Assembly: GCF_008369935.1 (NCBI RefSeq)
Contig: NZ_VTUZ01000008.1
Location: 235,299-299,298 of the forward strand
Reading direction: 5' to 3'
Length of the DNA stretch: 64,000 bases
Origin: Paraburkholderia panacisoli
GTDB lineage: Bacteria > Pseudomonadota > Gammaproteobacteria > Burkholderiales > Burkholderiaceae
Under the pieces are notes generated by a model. That model had not been told where the DNA came from and did no database searches. It saw only the letters and a list, made by a program, of their open reading frames with translations. Positions within the stretch are counted from its first letter, which is position 1. The number at the start of each line of letters is the position of its first letter. The position numbers and the translations under genes were made by a program. This document shows positions 17,355 to 26,629 of the stretch, piece after piece.

Positions 17355-17723
17355 CCCTGGAAATCCTCACCGTGGCATAGGTGCAAATTCAGCGTGGCAA
17401 TCGCTCACCTCCTGGAATCGCTCACCTTTGCCGTTGATCTCCTGGAACGCCTCACCTTTAAGGCACTTCTGGAGGCTTCCACGGTGCCATTTGGCTCCTG
17501 GAACTCCTCACCTCTGGTCGCGTATGAAGCTATCTCCTAGAATTCCTCACCTTTGGTCGCGTATGAGGCTATCTCCTGGAATTCCTCACCTTTGGGCACG
17601 TATGAGGCTATCTCCTGGAATTCCTCACCTTTGGGCGCGACTGATCGCATCTCCTGGGAAACCTCACCGTTCGGCACGACACCACCACCCCTGGAAATCC
17701 TCACCATCCTGGAACGGCTCACC
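17355..17723 (-). repeat. Variant iteron array C: ten copies, partly a strict 39-bp tandem
   Basis: Ten copies of TCCTGGAATTCCTCACC-like 17-mers start at about 17355, 17410, 17440, 17496, 17535, 17574, 17613, 17652, 17689 and 17707. They match the origin iteron on the CTCACC side but carry CCTGG instead of CCCGA. Copies 17496-17652 repeat every 39 bp exactly and share the spacer CGTATGAGGCTAT, so a translated frame shows a 13-residue period. I read this as DNA-level repeat, not a protein gene. It fills the gap between the kinase fragment and the collagen-like gene. Confidence 0.85.
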
Positions 17724-17750
17724 TTTGGCGGATGGCTGCGGTTCGTGTCT

Positions 17751-18890
17751 TTAAGGATTGTCAGAGCGGAAACGTCTTCTCTCCAATCGAAGCGTCAGCA
17801 TTTTCTGCTGATGGTTCTGTCTTTCCCTCTGCATCAGTAGATCGAACTCACGGTCTACTGACTTGTTTCGGCCGTCCTGCAGGAGCTTGACCGCGAACGC
17901 AACACACAAGATTAGTATCGCGGACGAAACCATGAACGCGCAGATGAATATCAACAGCGTCGTCAAAAAGGACAACGCCAGGTAGGCAAAGAACCAGGCG
18001 GCTAACAGCAAAATAGCGACCTGCGCCAAAGTCAGACCCAGGCGAATCAATAGGTTGTCATCCAGTGACCTCCCTAACGGGTCCTCAGCCGCGTCTGCTT
18101 TCGTCATCTCTCGCGCCGTCTTGCTGGGGGACCCGGCGCGCGACTGCTTCGTGCGCTCTTTGACAATTTGCAGCCACGCCAGAAGTGCGGGCGAGAGCGC
18201 AGTGATCAGCGCTGTAAGCCCTTTCATATAGTCGAGAAAGCCGACTGGGTTTTTCTCTTTGTCGTTGCCCTTGTCTTTGTCTTTGTCCTTGGAAGCCCCT
18301 CCATCACACTTTGCACAATCCTTAGGCGCAACCTGTCCAGCACCGCCTGCGCCATCTTTTCCGTTTGTACCGTCTTTGCCGTTGGAGCCGTTAGACCCGT
18401 TGGAGCCATCGCGGCCGTCGCGGCCATCTCTGCCGTTCGCCCCGTCCCGGCCATCTCTGCCGTCGCGCCCGTCACGACCCATTACGCCATCGCGGCCGTT
18501 GATGCCATTCTGTCTATTCCCGCCATTGATGCCATCGCGGCCGTTAACGCCGTCCCTGCCATTGACACCATCCCGTCCGTTTATCCCAGCCGCGCCATTT
18601 TTCCCAGCCTGGCCATTTGCGCCGTCTCTTGATCCAGGCCTCGATCCACCACCATTCGATGACGCTCCTGCTGGCGCAACTGCGACTGTCGTTTCGTTGC
18701 GGACATTCCCCCCAGAAAGAGAGAGATCGCCCACACCGCCTTGTCCGTCCACCGACGATCTACTTGATCCGCCATTCGCAGAGTTTTGAGTACCTGAAGA
18801 GGGATTGGATTGGCCACTGGGTTTGTCGAGACCTGACGTGCAGGCGGACAGCAATAGTGCAAATAGAAAAGACGTCGTGAGCCATCGCAT
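17751..18890 (-). CDS. Collagen-like lipoprotein with C-terminal membrane helices
   Basis: 379 residues. The N-terminus has a lipoprotein signal with lipobox LLSAC (Cys17). A Ser/Gly/Asn-rich stretch follows, then about 30 Gly-X-Y triplets dominated by GRD, GIN, GVN and GSN, with one break (GGNRQN). After a short Cys pair (CAKCDG) and a Lys/Asp run come hydrophobic segments around residues 225-245 and two long ones at about 290-345, then a charged tail rich in Arg/Gln. Collagen-like repeats form trimeric rods. A lipoprotein anchor plus C-terminal membrane helices is an odd topology. Function unknown. Confidence 0.75.
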   Translation of the reverse strand: MRWLTTSFLFALLLSACTSGLDKPSGQSNPSSGTQNSANGGSSRSSVDGQGGVGDLSLSGGNVRNETTVAVAPAGASSNGGGSRPGSRDGANGQAGKNGAAGINGRDGVNGRDGVNGRDGINGGNRQNGINGRDGVMGRDGRDGRDGRDGANGRDGRDGRDGSNGSNGSNGKDGTNGKDGAGGAGQVAPKDCAKCDGGASKDKDKDKGNDKEKNPVGFLDYMKGLTALITALSPALLAWLQIVKERTKQSRAGSPSKTAREMTKADAAEDPLGRSLDDNLLIRLGLTLAQVAILLLAAWFFAYLALSFLTTLLIFICAFMVSSAILILCVAFAVKLLQDGRNKSVDREFDLLMQRERQNHQQKMLTLRLERRRFRSDNP

Positions 18891-19491
18891 GACTTGCCCC
18901 TTTGGCTGATCGATCCCGATTCACCGGTATTACCCGCCGATACTCCAGCCCCACTATCGCTGTTCGAGCATAAAGCAAAACGCCCAGGCCACGTCGGCCA
19001 TAACATCGACCATCGCCTTCCGCAAATACTGCCAATCGGAATCCATATACCGATTGCTTCCTGTTAATCGCACGACGAATTTTCTACACTCACTGCTCCC
19101 ATTCGAACCAGAAGGGAATAGAAGCACGAGAACCGTGTTCCCGCCGCTACTCCACTCTAAATGACACGGGAGAATCGCAGGCATAAGCAGGCCATTAAAA
19201 ACCAAAAAAATCCTCTACTGCAGCTTACTGACGATGCCTCTCTCCGGTCACGCCTTCGTGGAAAGCAGCGTCACTTTATTTGGCATTGCCGACAATGGCA
19301 TCTTCTACGCGAGCAATCAGGCCTCGCTCGGGTCGACAAAAACGGCAAGAGCGCGGTTCAGGCACAAGCCGGCGCGTTGGAATGCGCCTGAAGCTTATAG
19401 GCCTGAAAAGGGAATTGATATTCCGATTGATTGGTTTGAGCGTCACACGCGGCTTTCTACACTTTTACCTCTTCATATAGGAGTGTGATCC
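18891..19491. other. 600-bp AT-richer gap with only doubtful small frames
   Basis: Composition is lower in GC than the neighbours. A minus-strand frame of 83 codons (18954-19205) and a plus-strand frame of 84 codons (19234-19488) exist, but neither has a recognisable domain or a good ribosome site. The right end contains AGGAG (about 19481-19485) serving the dioxygenase start. It may be remnant DNA from the same decay that affected 15.7-17.3 kb. Confidence 0.5.
18954..19205 (-). CDS. Doubtful 83-residue hypothetical protein
   Basis: The frame runs divergently from nothing and ends 63 bp before the collagen-like gene start on the same strand. It contains a plausible folded stretch (ECRKFVVRLTGSNRYMDSDWQYLRKAMVDVMADVAWAF), but I do not recognise the family and see no clear ribosome site. 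It could be a fragment of a larger lost gene. Confidence 0.2.
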   Translation of the reverse strand: MVFNGLLMPAILPCHLEWSSGGNTVLVLLFPSGSNGSSECRKFVVRLTGSNRYMDSDWQYLRKAMVDVMADVAWAFCFMLEQR

Positions 19492-20487
19492 GTGAGTTCT
19501 CCCGCCCAAACGAATCTGGACACGTCATTCGAAAATCTCCGTATCCGGCGCGTCGCTGGACTGATTGGCGGAGAAGTTCAGGACCTCAAGCTCTCCGCCT
19601 CGCTCGACGATGCCGCGATCGACACGATCCATCGCGCGTTGGTGAAATACAAGGTGCTGTTCTTCCGCGATCAATCGCATCTGGACGACGCCGAGCATCA
19701 TGCGTTCGGCGCACGTTTCGGCGACACCGTCGCGCATCCCACGGTGCCTTCGCTGGAAGGCACGAAGCTGTTCGAGCTGGATGCGTCCAAAGGCGGCGGC
19801 CGCGCGGATTCCTGGCACACGGACGTCACCTTCATCGACGCCTTTCCGAAGATCTCCATTCTGCGGGGCGTCAAGATTCCGGCGTATGGGGGCGACACGG
19901 TCTGGGCCAACACCGCCGTCGCGTACGAGCGTCTGCCCGACGACCTGAAACGGCTGGCGGACTCGCTGTGGGCCGTGCATACCAATGACTACGACTACGG
20001 CGCCGAGCGCATCGCGGGCACGGACTCGCAGTCCGCCGAGGTGCGTCTTGCGCATCATCAGAACGTGTTCGTTTCGACCGTGTACGAGGCGGAGCATCCG
20101 ATCGTTCACGTGCATCCGGTGTCGGGCGAAAAGGCATTGCTGCTGGGCCACTTCATCAAACGCATCGTCGGCTTGTCGAGTTCGGAGTCGGCGCGCATCT
20201 TCGAGATTCTGCAAAACCGCGTGATCCGCCTCGAAAACACGGTGCGCTGGCAGTGGCGTCAGAACGATGTCGTGATCTGGGACAACCGCGCCACCCAGCA
20301 CTATGCGGTCAACGACTACGGCACCCAGGAGCGCCTTGTTCGCCGCGTGACGGTTGCGGGCGAGCGCGCGATATCAGTCGATGGGCATCATAGCCGCACG
20401 CTTCGGCGGCCGGAGCAGCAACCGCAAGCGCAGTCGCAAGCCGGGTTGCAGCAGGCCGCACGCGACCCGGTCGCCTCCGCCGCTTGA
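19492..20487 (+). CDS. TauD/TfdA-family 2-oxoglutarate-dependent dioxygenase
   Basis: 331 residues starting at GTG 19492, with AGGAG 7-8 bp upstream. The iron triad is visible: H109 and D111 in WHTDVTF, and H270 in ATQHYAVNDYG. A 2-oxoglutarate-binding arginine lies in LVRRVTVAG (~284). The segment VHPVSGEKALLLGHF is typical of taurine/alkylsulfate dioxygenases (TauD/AtsK), so sulfonate or sulfate-ester cleavage is likely. The C-terminal ~30 residues are Gln-rich and extend beyond the usual end. An ABC-binding-protein remnant follows, suggesting a former import operon. Confidence 0.88.
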   Translation: MSSPAQTNLDTSFENLRIRRVAGLIGGEVQDLKLSASLDDAAIDTIHRALVKYKVLFFRDQSHLDDAEHHAFGARFGDTVAHPTVPSLEGTKLFELDASKGGGRADSWHTDVTFIDAFPKISILRGVKIPAYGGDTVWANTAVAYERLPDDLKRLADSLWAVHTNDYDYGAERIAGTDSQSAEVRLAHHQNVFVSTVYEAEHPIVHVHPVSGEKALLLGHFIKRIVGLSSSESARIFEILQNRVIRLENTVRWQWRQNDVVIWDNRATQHYAVNDYGTQERLVRRVTVAGERAISVDGHHSRTLRRPEQQPQAQSQAGLQQAARDPVASAA

Positions 20488-20525
20488 ACGAAAACCACCA
20501 TAACGATTAGCGTGGCCTTCCAATC

Positions 20526-20720
20526 ATGACGCAACGTCGACGCCTGCTTCAGGCCGCGCGGCACTGGGCGCTTCGGCGCTGCTGCCGGGGATGGACGCTG
20601 ACACCGGCTGATTGGGACGTCAAGGATTTCCTGCCGGGCGCGCTGGCTCCGGAGACCGGCAAGGACGGCAAACTGTACGGAATCCTCTGGGACGCCGCTC
20701 AGAACTTCACCTTCACCTGA
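20526..20720 (+). pseudogene. Remnant of an ABC substrate-binding protein gene
   Basis: The start looks like a signal peptide (MTQRRRLLQAA) whose continuation (ALGASALLPGMD) is found only in another frame. A return to the first frame gives DWDVKDFLPGALAPETGKDGKLYGILWDAA, a segment typical of the middle of sugar-type binding proteins. Most of the gene is missing and the frame runs into the 3' end of the opposite barrel gene. It is best read as a frameshifted, internally deleted relic. Confidence 0.5.
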
Positions 20721-21217
20721 AACCCCACCGTAAACGGCAGATTGTCCGATGGAATCGGCGGGATCACGATGAAGTTCGCGCCGACGCGCTTGTATTCGAC
20801 CATCACGATCGGCGCGGCCACCGGACCGATCGTATGGTTGCGACCCAGGCCCCAGTTGCCGTAGTTATAGCCTGAGATGATCCCGGCGATCGCCGCGATG
20901 CGCACGATGCCCCAGTGCGCGAACTCCGGCGCCCACACGCCGCCGCCATAATACGAAGGCCGGCGCAGCGAGTTGCGAAAGCCCCCGGCCGTCAGCGCCC
21001 ATTGATTGTTGAGCCAGCATTCGACGCCCAGGCCGGGGTTGAACTGTTCGAAATCAGTATTCGGATCGGGGTTGATGTGATACGAGCCGAGCATGGCATC
21101 GACCCACACGCCGCCCTCGCACCAATTGCCTGCGTGCGCGGCGGAGGCCGCCGCCAGACTCGCGACGAGCGCCACTGCAGTACGTCGGATATTCTTCTTG
21201 ATCTGCCGAAAATGCAT
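20699..21217 (-). CDS. Small outer-membrane beta-barrel protein (PagP-like in appearance)
   Basis: 172 residues with a Sec signal ending SAAHA (about residue 29). The mature part alternates short amphipathic strands (GLGVECWLNNQWALTAGGFRNS; APIVMVEYKRVGANFIV) and ends in an aromatic C-terminal strand (FTVGFQVKVKF), the normal signature for barrel insertion. Length and strand pattern resemble lipid A palmitoyltransferase PagP, but no catalytic residues can be confirmed by eye. It stands alone. Confidence 0.6.
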   Translation of the reverse strand: MHFRQIKKNIRRTAVALVASLAAASAAHAGNWCEGGVWVDAMLGSYHINPDPNTDFEQFNPGLGVECWLNNQWALTAGGFRNSLRRPSYYGGGVWAPEFAHWGIVRIAAIAGIISGYNYGNWGLGRNHTIGPVAAPIVMVEYKRVGANFIVIPPIPSDNLPFTVGFQVKVKF

Positions 21218-21434
21218 GTCCTCTCCGTCACCAGTCGAGCGCCGATGTCTTCCATGTTCTGGCTATGAGTGTGCCGCCCGTCGCGCACTGTACCGCAACC
21301 CGCACACGCGATGTTGAGGATGCGCTCGGGCGCTCGGGTACGGGAACTGCACGCGCCCAAAGCCACAACGATAACGGAGAACCGATGGCAAAGCGGTGAA
21401 TGCGCGCGCATCCACCGGCCATCTTTGACGAAGT

Positions 21435-21914
21435 CTAAAGACCGAGGTCCGACAGTCCCGGATGATCGTCGGGACGGCGGCCAAGCGGCCAGTGATACAG
21501 GCGGTCGGCTGCGCGGATCGGCAGATCGTTGATGCTGGCGTGACGGCGCGCCATCAGCCCATGTTCGTCGAACTCCCAATTCTCGTTGCCGTACGAGCGA
21601 AACCAGTTGTTCGAATCGTCGTGCCATTCGTACGCGAAACGCACGGCGATGCGGTTATCGGTGAATGCCCACAGTTCCTTGATCAGCCGGTAGTCGAGTT
21701 CCCTCGCCCATTTGCGACGCAGCAGGCCGACGATCTCCGCGCGGCCATGCACGAATTCGGCTCGGTTGCGCCAGATGCTGTCCGATGTGTACGCGAGCGA
21801 CACGCGCTCGGGGTCGCGGGTGTTCCAGCCGTCTTCCGCGGCGCGCACTTTCTGGATCGCGGATTCGCGTGTGAACGGCGGCAGCGGCGGGCGGGTTTCG
21901 ATTGTGTCGGCCAT
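21435..21914 (-). CDS. DUF1348 / NTF2-like protein
   Basis: 159 residues of the nuclear-transport-factor-2-like fold. The run [33 protein letters not shown] and the tail [24 protein letters not shown] are characteristic of DUF1348, a family with no firm biochemical role. The gene lies 13 bp after a TetR regulator on the same strand, so the two form an operon and are probably controlled together by that regulator. Confidence 0.85.
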   Translation of the reverse strand: MADTIETRPPLPPFTRESAIQKVRAAEDGWNTRDPERVSLAYTSDSIWRNRAEFVHGRAEIVGLLRRKWARELDYRLIKELWAFTDNRIAVRFAYEWHDDSNNWFRSYGNENWEFDEHGLMARRHASINDLPIRAADRLYHWPLGRRPDDHPGLSDLGL

Positions 21915-21927
21915 GATGGTTCCTCAG

Positions 21928-22659
21928 TCAGGGTGCGATGCGCCGGGATGGCGGTCGCTTGTTTGCGGGAGCGTTAGTAGGCTTGCTTGCGGTCTTGCTT
22001 GCCGATGGGGTCGTGGCATGGCTCGTGGACGCGCCTCGCTCGCCGGCGAACGAGGTCTCGGCGTCGAGCAAGACGCGCGCTGCGGTCTGCGCATCGAGCG
22101 CGGCATCAGCCTCGCCGCTCACCAACGCCACGGCGATCGCGCCGTCGAGCAGAATCAGCCATTGGCGCGACAAACGCACCGCGCGGCGCGCATCCATGTC
22201 GGACTCCGCCGCGAACGCGTCGCACTGGCTGCGCACGAAATCGAGCAGGCGCTCCTTGTGTTTGCGCGCGACGATCCGGATCGGGTCGTGCGCCGATGCA
22301 ATCTCGCCGGCCGCGTTCAAAAAGGCGCAGCCGTGAAAATCTTCCGACGCGAACCATTCGCGCAGTACCTCGAACATGCCGAGCAGACGCTTGCGCGCAG
22401 TCTTGCCGCGCAGCTGTGTGCCCGCGATAAACCAGTTCATCCAGCGCTCGTCGCGCCGTTCCAGCGCGGCCGCCACCAGCGCGTCTTTCGATTCGAAATG
22501 GGTGTAGAAGCTTTTGCGCGCGGTGCCGGACTTCTTGACGATCGCGTCCACGCCGGTTGCGTGGATGCCGCCGGCGTAGATCAACACTTCCGCGGCGTCC
22601 AGCAGACGCTCGCGCGCGCTGCCGGGCGCCGCGGCTTCAGTGAGAGTTTCGGTAGCCAT
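21928..22659 (-). CDS. TetR/AcrR-family transcriptional regulator
   Basis: 243 residues. The N-terminal HTH (RERLLDAAEVLIYAGGIHATGVDAIVKKSGTARKSFYTHFESKDAL) is standard TetR, followed by a helical ligand domain. A low-complexity tail of about 40 residues rich in Ser/Thr/Ala/Pro is longer than usual. The imperfect palindrome AGAACGATCATTCT at 22671-22684, just upstream of the start, is a likely operator and implies autoregulation together with the DUF1348 gene. Confidence 0.9.
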   Translation of the reverse strand: MATETLTEAAAPGSARERLLDAAEVLIYAGGIHATGVDAIVKKSGTARKSFYTHFESKDALVAAALERRDERWMNWFIAGTQLRGKTARKRLLGMFEVLREWFASEDFHGCAFLNAAGEIASAHDPIRIVARKHKERLLDFVRSQCDAFAAESDMDARRAVRLSRQWLILLDGAIAVALVSGEADAALDAQTAARVLLDAETSFAGERGASTSHATTPSASKTASKPTNAPANKRPPSRRIAP

Positions 22660-22670
22660 GCACGTAAGGT

Positions 22671-22684
22671 AGAACGATCATTCT
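22671..22684. promoter_or_regulatory. Probable TetR operator
   Basis: AGAACGATCATTCT is a 14-bp palindrome with one mismatched pair, 12 bp upstream of the TetR start. Its position and symmetry fit autorepression. The assignment is inferred. Confidence 0.5.
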
Positions 22685-22768
22685 CCCTCGTCAAGTTTTT
22701 CGTGCGTTTCGGCGGCTGGCTACGCTTGCTGCTATCGTGATGGCGATCGGTTAACTGGAACGAATTTC

Positions 22769-23419
22769 ATGAGCCCCTCATCTGTCCGCGTCACGCTGGC
22801 GCGCGCGCTGCTAGCCGCAACTCTGCTCACCGCGATGGCCTGCACGCCGGTGCAGGTGCTCACGCATTCGGTCAGCCAGAACGAAGCGCGCGTGCCGGCC
22901 GGCCGCTACGTGATAGACCCCGACCATTGCAGCATCACCTTCGACATCGATCACTTCAAATACTCGCGCTTTACGATGCGCTTCGATCGCAAGCAGGGGC
23001 AGCTCGACTGGAACGAGGGCGGTCTCGATCGGAGCACGGCTTCGGTCACGATCGACGCCGCCAGCATCGATACGAATGTGCCGCTGCTCGACAAAATGGT
23101 GAAGGGCGCGAACATGCTCGACGTGTCACGCTATCCGGAGATTCACTTCGTGAGCACGCGATTCGAGCGTACCGGCGAATCGCGCGGCACGTTGACCGGC
23201 GATCTGACGATTCGCGGCGTCACGCAACCGGTGTCGCTCGATGTCACGTTCAACGGCTTCGCGCCCGATCCGCTGACGAAGAAAGACACGCTAGGTTTTT
23301 CGGCGGACGGTCGCTTCAGCCGCGCGAAGTTCGGTTTGTCGACGTGGTATCCCGCCGTGGGCGACGAGATTCATGTGCGCATTCAGGCGGAGTTCGTGAA
23401 AACGCCCGCAGGCGGCTGA
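22769..23419 (+). CDS. YceI-family lipid-binding lipoprotein
   Basis: 216 residues. The N-terminus is a lipoprotein signal with lipobox TAMAC. The mature domain starts AGRYVIDPDHCSITFDIDHFKYSRF and contains MLDVSRYPEIHFVST and the late segment VTFNGFAPDP, the hallmarks of the YceI beta-barrel, which binds long polyprenoid lipids in the periplasm. It stands alone between a divergent TetR gene and tdh. Confidence 0.9.
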   Translation: MSPSSVRVTLARALLAATLLTAMACTPVQVLTHSVSQNEARVPAGRYVIDPDHCSITFDIDHFKYSRFTMRFDRKQGQLDWNEGGLDRSTASVTIDAASIDTNVPLLDKMVKGANMLDVSRYPEIHFVSTRFERTGESRGTLTGDLTIRGVTQPVSLDVTFNGFAPDPLTKKDTLGFSADGRFSRAKFGLSTWYPAVGDEIHVRIQAEFVKTPAGG

Positions 23420-23458
23420 GCGCAGTGCGGGCGTGGGGTGGGGCGCGATCGCGTCAGC

Positions 23459-24490
23459 TCACGCAGCGGTCCAGTCCAGAATGACCTTGCCGCTCTCGCC
23501 GGAAAGCATCGTCGCGAATGCCTGCTGATAATCATCGACCTTGAAGTGGTGCGTGAGGATCGGCGACAGATCCAGCCCGCTTTGCAGCATCGCGACCATC
23601 TTGTACCAGGTCTCGAACATTTCGCGTCCGTAAATGCCCTTGATTTCGAGGCCTTTGAAAATCACCTGGGTCCAGTCGATCGCGGTCTGCGCAGGCGGAA
23701 TGCCGAGCAACGCAATCTTGCCGCCGTGATTCATCGCTTCGAGCATGCCGGTGAACGCGCTCGGCACGCCGGACATTTCCAGCCCGACATCGAAGCCTTC
23801 GGTCATGTGCAGGTCGCTCATCACGTCGCGCAACGATTCGCGCGACACGTTCACCGCGCGCGTCGCGCCCATCTTGCGCGCGAGCTCGAGGCGGTAATCG
23901 TTGACGTCGGTGATCACGACATTGCGCGCGCCGACGTGTTTCGCGATCGCCACCGCCATGATGCCGATCGGTCCGGCGCCGGTGATCAACACGTCTTCGC
24001 CGACCAGATTGAACGACAGCGCCGTATGCGTCGCGTTGCCGAACGGATCGAAAATCGCCGCGAGATCGTCGGAGATCTCGGGCGGAATCTTGAACGCGTT
24101 GAACGCCGGAATCACCAGGTATTCGGCGAACGCGCCTTCCCGATTCACGCCGACGCCGACCGTATTGCGGCACAAATGCCGGCGTCCCGCGCGACAGTTG
24201 CGGCAGAAACCACAGGTGATGTGTCCTTCGCCCGACACGCGATCGCCGATCGCAAAGCCGCGCACTTCCTGACCCATCTCGACGATCTCGCCGACATATT
24301 CGTGGCCGACGTGCATCGGCACCGGAATGGTTTTTTGCGCCCAGTCGTCCCACTTCCAGATGTGAATATCGGTGCCGCAAATCGCGGTGCGGGTGATGCG
24401 GATCATCACGTCGTTGTGGCCGACTTCGGGCTTCTTCACGTCGGTGAGCGTGAGGCCCGGCGCGCGTTCGAGTTTTGCCAATGCTTTCAT
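23459..24490 (-). CDS. tdh: L-threonine 3-dehydrogenase
   Basis: 343 residues (E. coli Tdh has 341). It oxidises L-threonine to 2-amino-3-ketobutyrate with NAD+. The catalytic zinc site (C38 in [13 protein letters not shown]), the structural zinc cysteines ([15 protein letters not shown]) and the Rossmann loop GAGPIGIMA are present. GAGG about 6 bp upstream selects the ATG at 24490 over the longer frame. It lies 13 bp after kbl on the same strand and is the second step-gene of the threonine-to-glycine operon. Confidence 0.96.
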   Translation of the reverse strand: MKALAKLERAPGLTLTDVKKPEVGHNDVMIRITRTAICGTDIHIWKWDDWAQKTIPVPMHVGHEYVGEIVEMGQEVRGFAIGDRVSGEGHITCGFCRNCRAGRRHLCRNTVGVGVNREGAFAEYLVIPAFNAFKIPPEISDDLAAIFDPFGNATHTALSFNLVGEDVLITGAGPIGIMAVAIAKHVGARNVVITDVNDYRLELARKMGATRAVNVSRESLRDVMSDLHMTEGFDVGLEMSGVPSAFTGMLEAMNHGGKIALLGIPPAQTAIDWTQVIFKGLEIKGIYGREMFETWYKMVAMLQSGLDLSPILTHHFKVDDYQQAFATMLSGESGKVILDWTAA

Positions 24491-24503
24491 ATGCGCCTCT
24501 GAT

Positions 24504-25703
24504 TCAGATAACACCCAGTTCGCGGCCGACACGCGCAAAGGCGTCGACGGCCCGGTCGATCTGTTCGGGCGTATGCGCGGCGCTCATTTGCGTGCGGATG
24601 CGAGCGCGGCCTTTGGGCACCACCGGGAACGAAAAGCCGATCACGTAGACGCCTTCCTCCAACAGCGCGTCCGCCATTTTCGAAGCGAGTTGCGCGTCGC
24701 CGAGCATCACGGGAATGATCGGATGTTCGCCCGGCACGAGCGTAAAGCCGAGCGCGCTCATCTTGCTGCGGAAGTGCGCGCCGTTTTCGCGCACACGTGC
24801 GCGCAATTGCGCGCCTTCGTCGCTTGCCAGCAGTTCGAGCACTTTCAGCGACGCGGCGGCAATACTCGGCGTCAGCGTGTTCGAAAACAGATAGGGACGC
24901 GAGCGCTGCCGCAGCAACTCGACAATCTCCTTGCGCGCGGCGACGTAGCCGCCCGATGCGCCGCCCAACGCTTTGCCGAGCGTGCCGGTGATGATGTCGA
25001 CGCGCGACAGCACTCCGCAATGCTCCGGCGTGCCGCGCCCGTGTTCGCCGACAAAACCCACCGCATGCGAATCGTCGACCATCACCAGCGCGCCGTAGCG
25101 ATCGGCCAGATCGCAGATGCCGGCGAGGTCGGCGATGATGCCGTCCATCGAGAACACGCCATCGGTCGCGATCAGCTTGAAGCGCGCGCCGGCGGCGTCC
25201 GCTTCTTTCAGGCGCGCTTCGAGATCGGCGAGGTCGTTGTTCTTATAGCGGAAGCGCCTGGCCTTCGAGAGCCGCACGCCGTCGATAATGCTCGCGTGAT
25301 TCAGCTCGTCGCTGATGATCGCGTCGTTTTCGTCGAGCAGCGTTTCGAACAGGCCGCCGTTCGCATCGAAACAGCTCGAGTAGAGAATGCAGTCGTCGGT
25401 TTGCAGGAACGCGGCGAGCGCACGTTCGAGTTCCTTGTGGACGGTTTGCGTGCCGCAAATGAAACGCACCGATGCCATGCCGAAGCCGTCGTTGTCCAGA
25501 CCTTGCTTCGCGGCCTCGATCAGCCGGGCGTCGTCGGCAAGGCCGAGATAGTTGTTCGCGCAGAAATTCAGCACGGCCGTGCCGTCGGCAAGACGCACGT
25601 CGGCCGACTGCGGGCTCGCGATCACCCGCTCGTTTTTGTAAAAGCCGTCGGCGCGGATCTGTTCGAGGGTGCCGCGTAAATGGGCGAGGTATTGGTCACG
25701 CAT
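24504..25703 (-). CDS. kbl: 2-amino-3-ketobutyrate CoA ligase (glycine C-acetyltransferase)
   Basis: 399 residues, the normal length. This PLP enzyme cleaves 2-amino-3-ketobutyrate with CoA into glycine and acetyl-Co[12 protein letters not shown], the [15 protein letters not shown] segment and the PLP lysine in [14 protein letters not shown] are seen. It is the first gene of the kbl-tdh operon. The divergent XRE-cupin regulator and an inverted repeat in the intergenic region suggest local control by that protein. Confidence 0.96.
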   Translation of the reverse strand: MRDQYLAHLRGTLEQIRADGFYKNERVIASPQSADVRLADGTAVLNFCANNYLGLADDARLIEAAKQGLDNDGFGMASVRFICGTQTVHKELERALAAFLQTDDCILYSSCFDANGGLFETLLDENDAIISDELNHASIIDGVRLSKARRFRYKNNDLADLEARLKEADAAGARFKLIATDGVFSMDGIIADLAGICDLADRYGALVMVDDSHAVGFVGEHGRGTPEHCGVLSRVDIITGTLGKALGGASGGYVAARKEIVELLRQRSRPYLFSNTLTPSIAAASLKVLELLASDEGAQLRARVRENGAHFRSKMSALGFTLVPGEHPIIPVMLGDAQLASKMADALLEEGVYVIGFSFPVVPKGRARIRTQMSAAHTPEQIDRAVDAFARVGRELGVI

Positions 25704-25810
25704 GAACCAGACTCCTGAATAGGTGATAGGGCCGCCGCATGAACGTCAGCCTCAACGTTCCGGCTCGGGCGACGGCGAGGCGGCCTGTTATAGTCGGCTG
25801 TCAGTTTTAT

Positions 25811-25842
25811 CGGATATTTTCGTTTTTCCGAACTAAAATCCG
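25811..25842. promoter_or_regulatory. Inverted repeat between kbl and the XRE-cupin gene
   Basis: CGGATATTTT (25811-25820) and AAAATCCG (25835-25842) form an interrupted inverted repeat in the AT-rich kbl/XRE intergenic region. It is the best candidate operator for the divergent regulator. Confidence 0.45.
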
Positions 25843-25864
25843 GTATATCGAACAACTCTAAACG

Positions 25865-26503
25865 ATGGGTCAGGAAATGGCAAGTTCGGGTATCCGCCGC
25901 GTCGCGGCCAACGCGGCGCCTACGTCAGGCGCAACTTCGGTGCCGGCGAGCGCTGCGCCGCCGCGCGTCGGCGAGCAGATTCAGCGCCTGCGCGCGGAGC
26001 GGCGCATGACGCTCGACGATTTGTCGCGTGCGGCAGGCGTGTCGAAATCCATGCTATCGGAAATCGAGCGCGACAAGGCCAATCCGACGATCGCGGTCGC
26101 CTGGCGTCTGACCAATGCGCTGGGCGTGAGTCTCGACTCGCTGTTCGCGCCGCCGAAGGCGCCCGAAGCGATCGCGGTGTCCGGGCCGCACGACATTCCC
26201 ACGCTGAGCGGGCACGAGGCCAAATATCAGTTGCGGGTGTGGGGGCCGATCGATCTGGCCGGCAAGTTCGAATGGTATGAATTGACGCTGCAGCCGGGCG
26301 GAGCGCTGGTATCGAACGCGCATGAACCGGGCACGCGCGAGCACCTGACCGTGCTGCATGGATCGGTCGAAATCGAAGCGGCCGGCACGACGAAACGGCT
26401 CAAAGCCGCGGACACCGCCCGCTACGTCGCCGACGAACCGCACGCGATCCGCAACGCCGGGAAGGGCGAGGCGAAAGCGCTGCTGGTGGTGATTCACGGC
26501 TGA
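25865..26503 (+). CDS. XRE-family regulator with C-terminal cupin domain
   Basis: 212 residues. An Ala/Pro-rich leader is followed by an HTH (IQRLRAERRMTLDDLSRAAGVSKSMLSEIERDKANPTIAVAWRLTNAL, ~38-88) and a cupin sensor (WYELTLQPGGALVSNAHEPGTREHLTVLHGSVEIE ... ADEPHAIRNAG). Regulators of this layout often control amino-acid catabolism. It is divergent from kbl-tdh and is the likely threonine-pathway regulator. An ATG at 25880 is an alternative start. Confidence 0.9.
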   Translation: MGQEMASSGIRRVAANAAPTSGATSVPASAAPPRVGEQIQRLRAERRMTLDDLSRAAGVSKSMLSEIERDKANPTIAVAWRLTNALGVSLDSLFAPPKAPEAIAVSGPHDIPTLSGHEAKYQLRVWGPIDLAGKFEWYELTLQPGGALVSNAHEPGTREHLTVLHGSVEIEAAGTTKRLKAADTARYVADEPHAIRNAGKGEAKALLVVIHG

Positions 26504-26588
26504 GGCCGGGCGCGTCGGCCTTGTCGGGCGGGCGCGTCGTGGCTAGTTGTTGGCTGAATTGGCCATTCAGCCGAGGTTGCGCGGAACA

Positions 26589-26604
26589 CTGTGTATTTGT
26601 ACAG
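26589..26604. promoter_or_regulatory. LexA (SOS) box
   Basis: CTGTGTATTTGTACAG matches the CTGT-N8-ACAG SOS box with both half-sites perfect. It ends 25 bp before the ATG of the small gene at 26630, the usual repressing position. Confidence 0.65.
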
Positions 26605-26629
26605 TATAGGCTGTCGATTGGAGCCGAAA

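Noticed and set aside
17355..17723. CRISPR array or coding 13-residue repeat in the 39-bp tandem
   Set aside because: The repeat and spacer are both conserved, so there are no unique spacers and no cas genes. The protein frame lacks a start and ribosome site, and the unit matches the origin iteron family.
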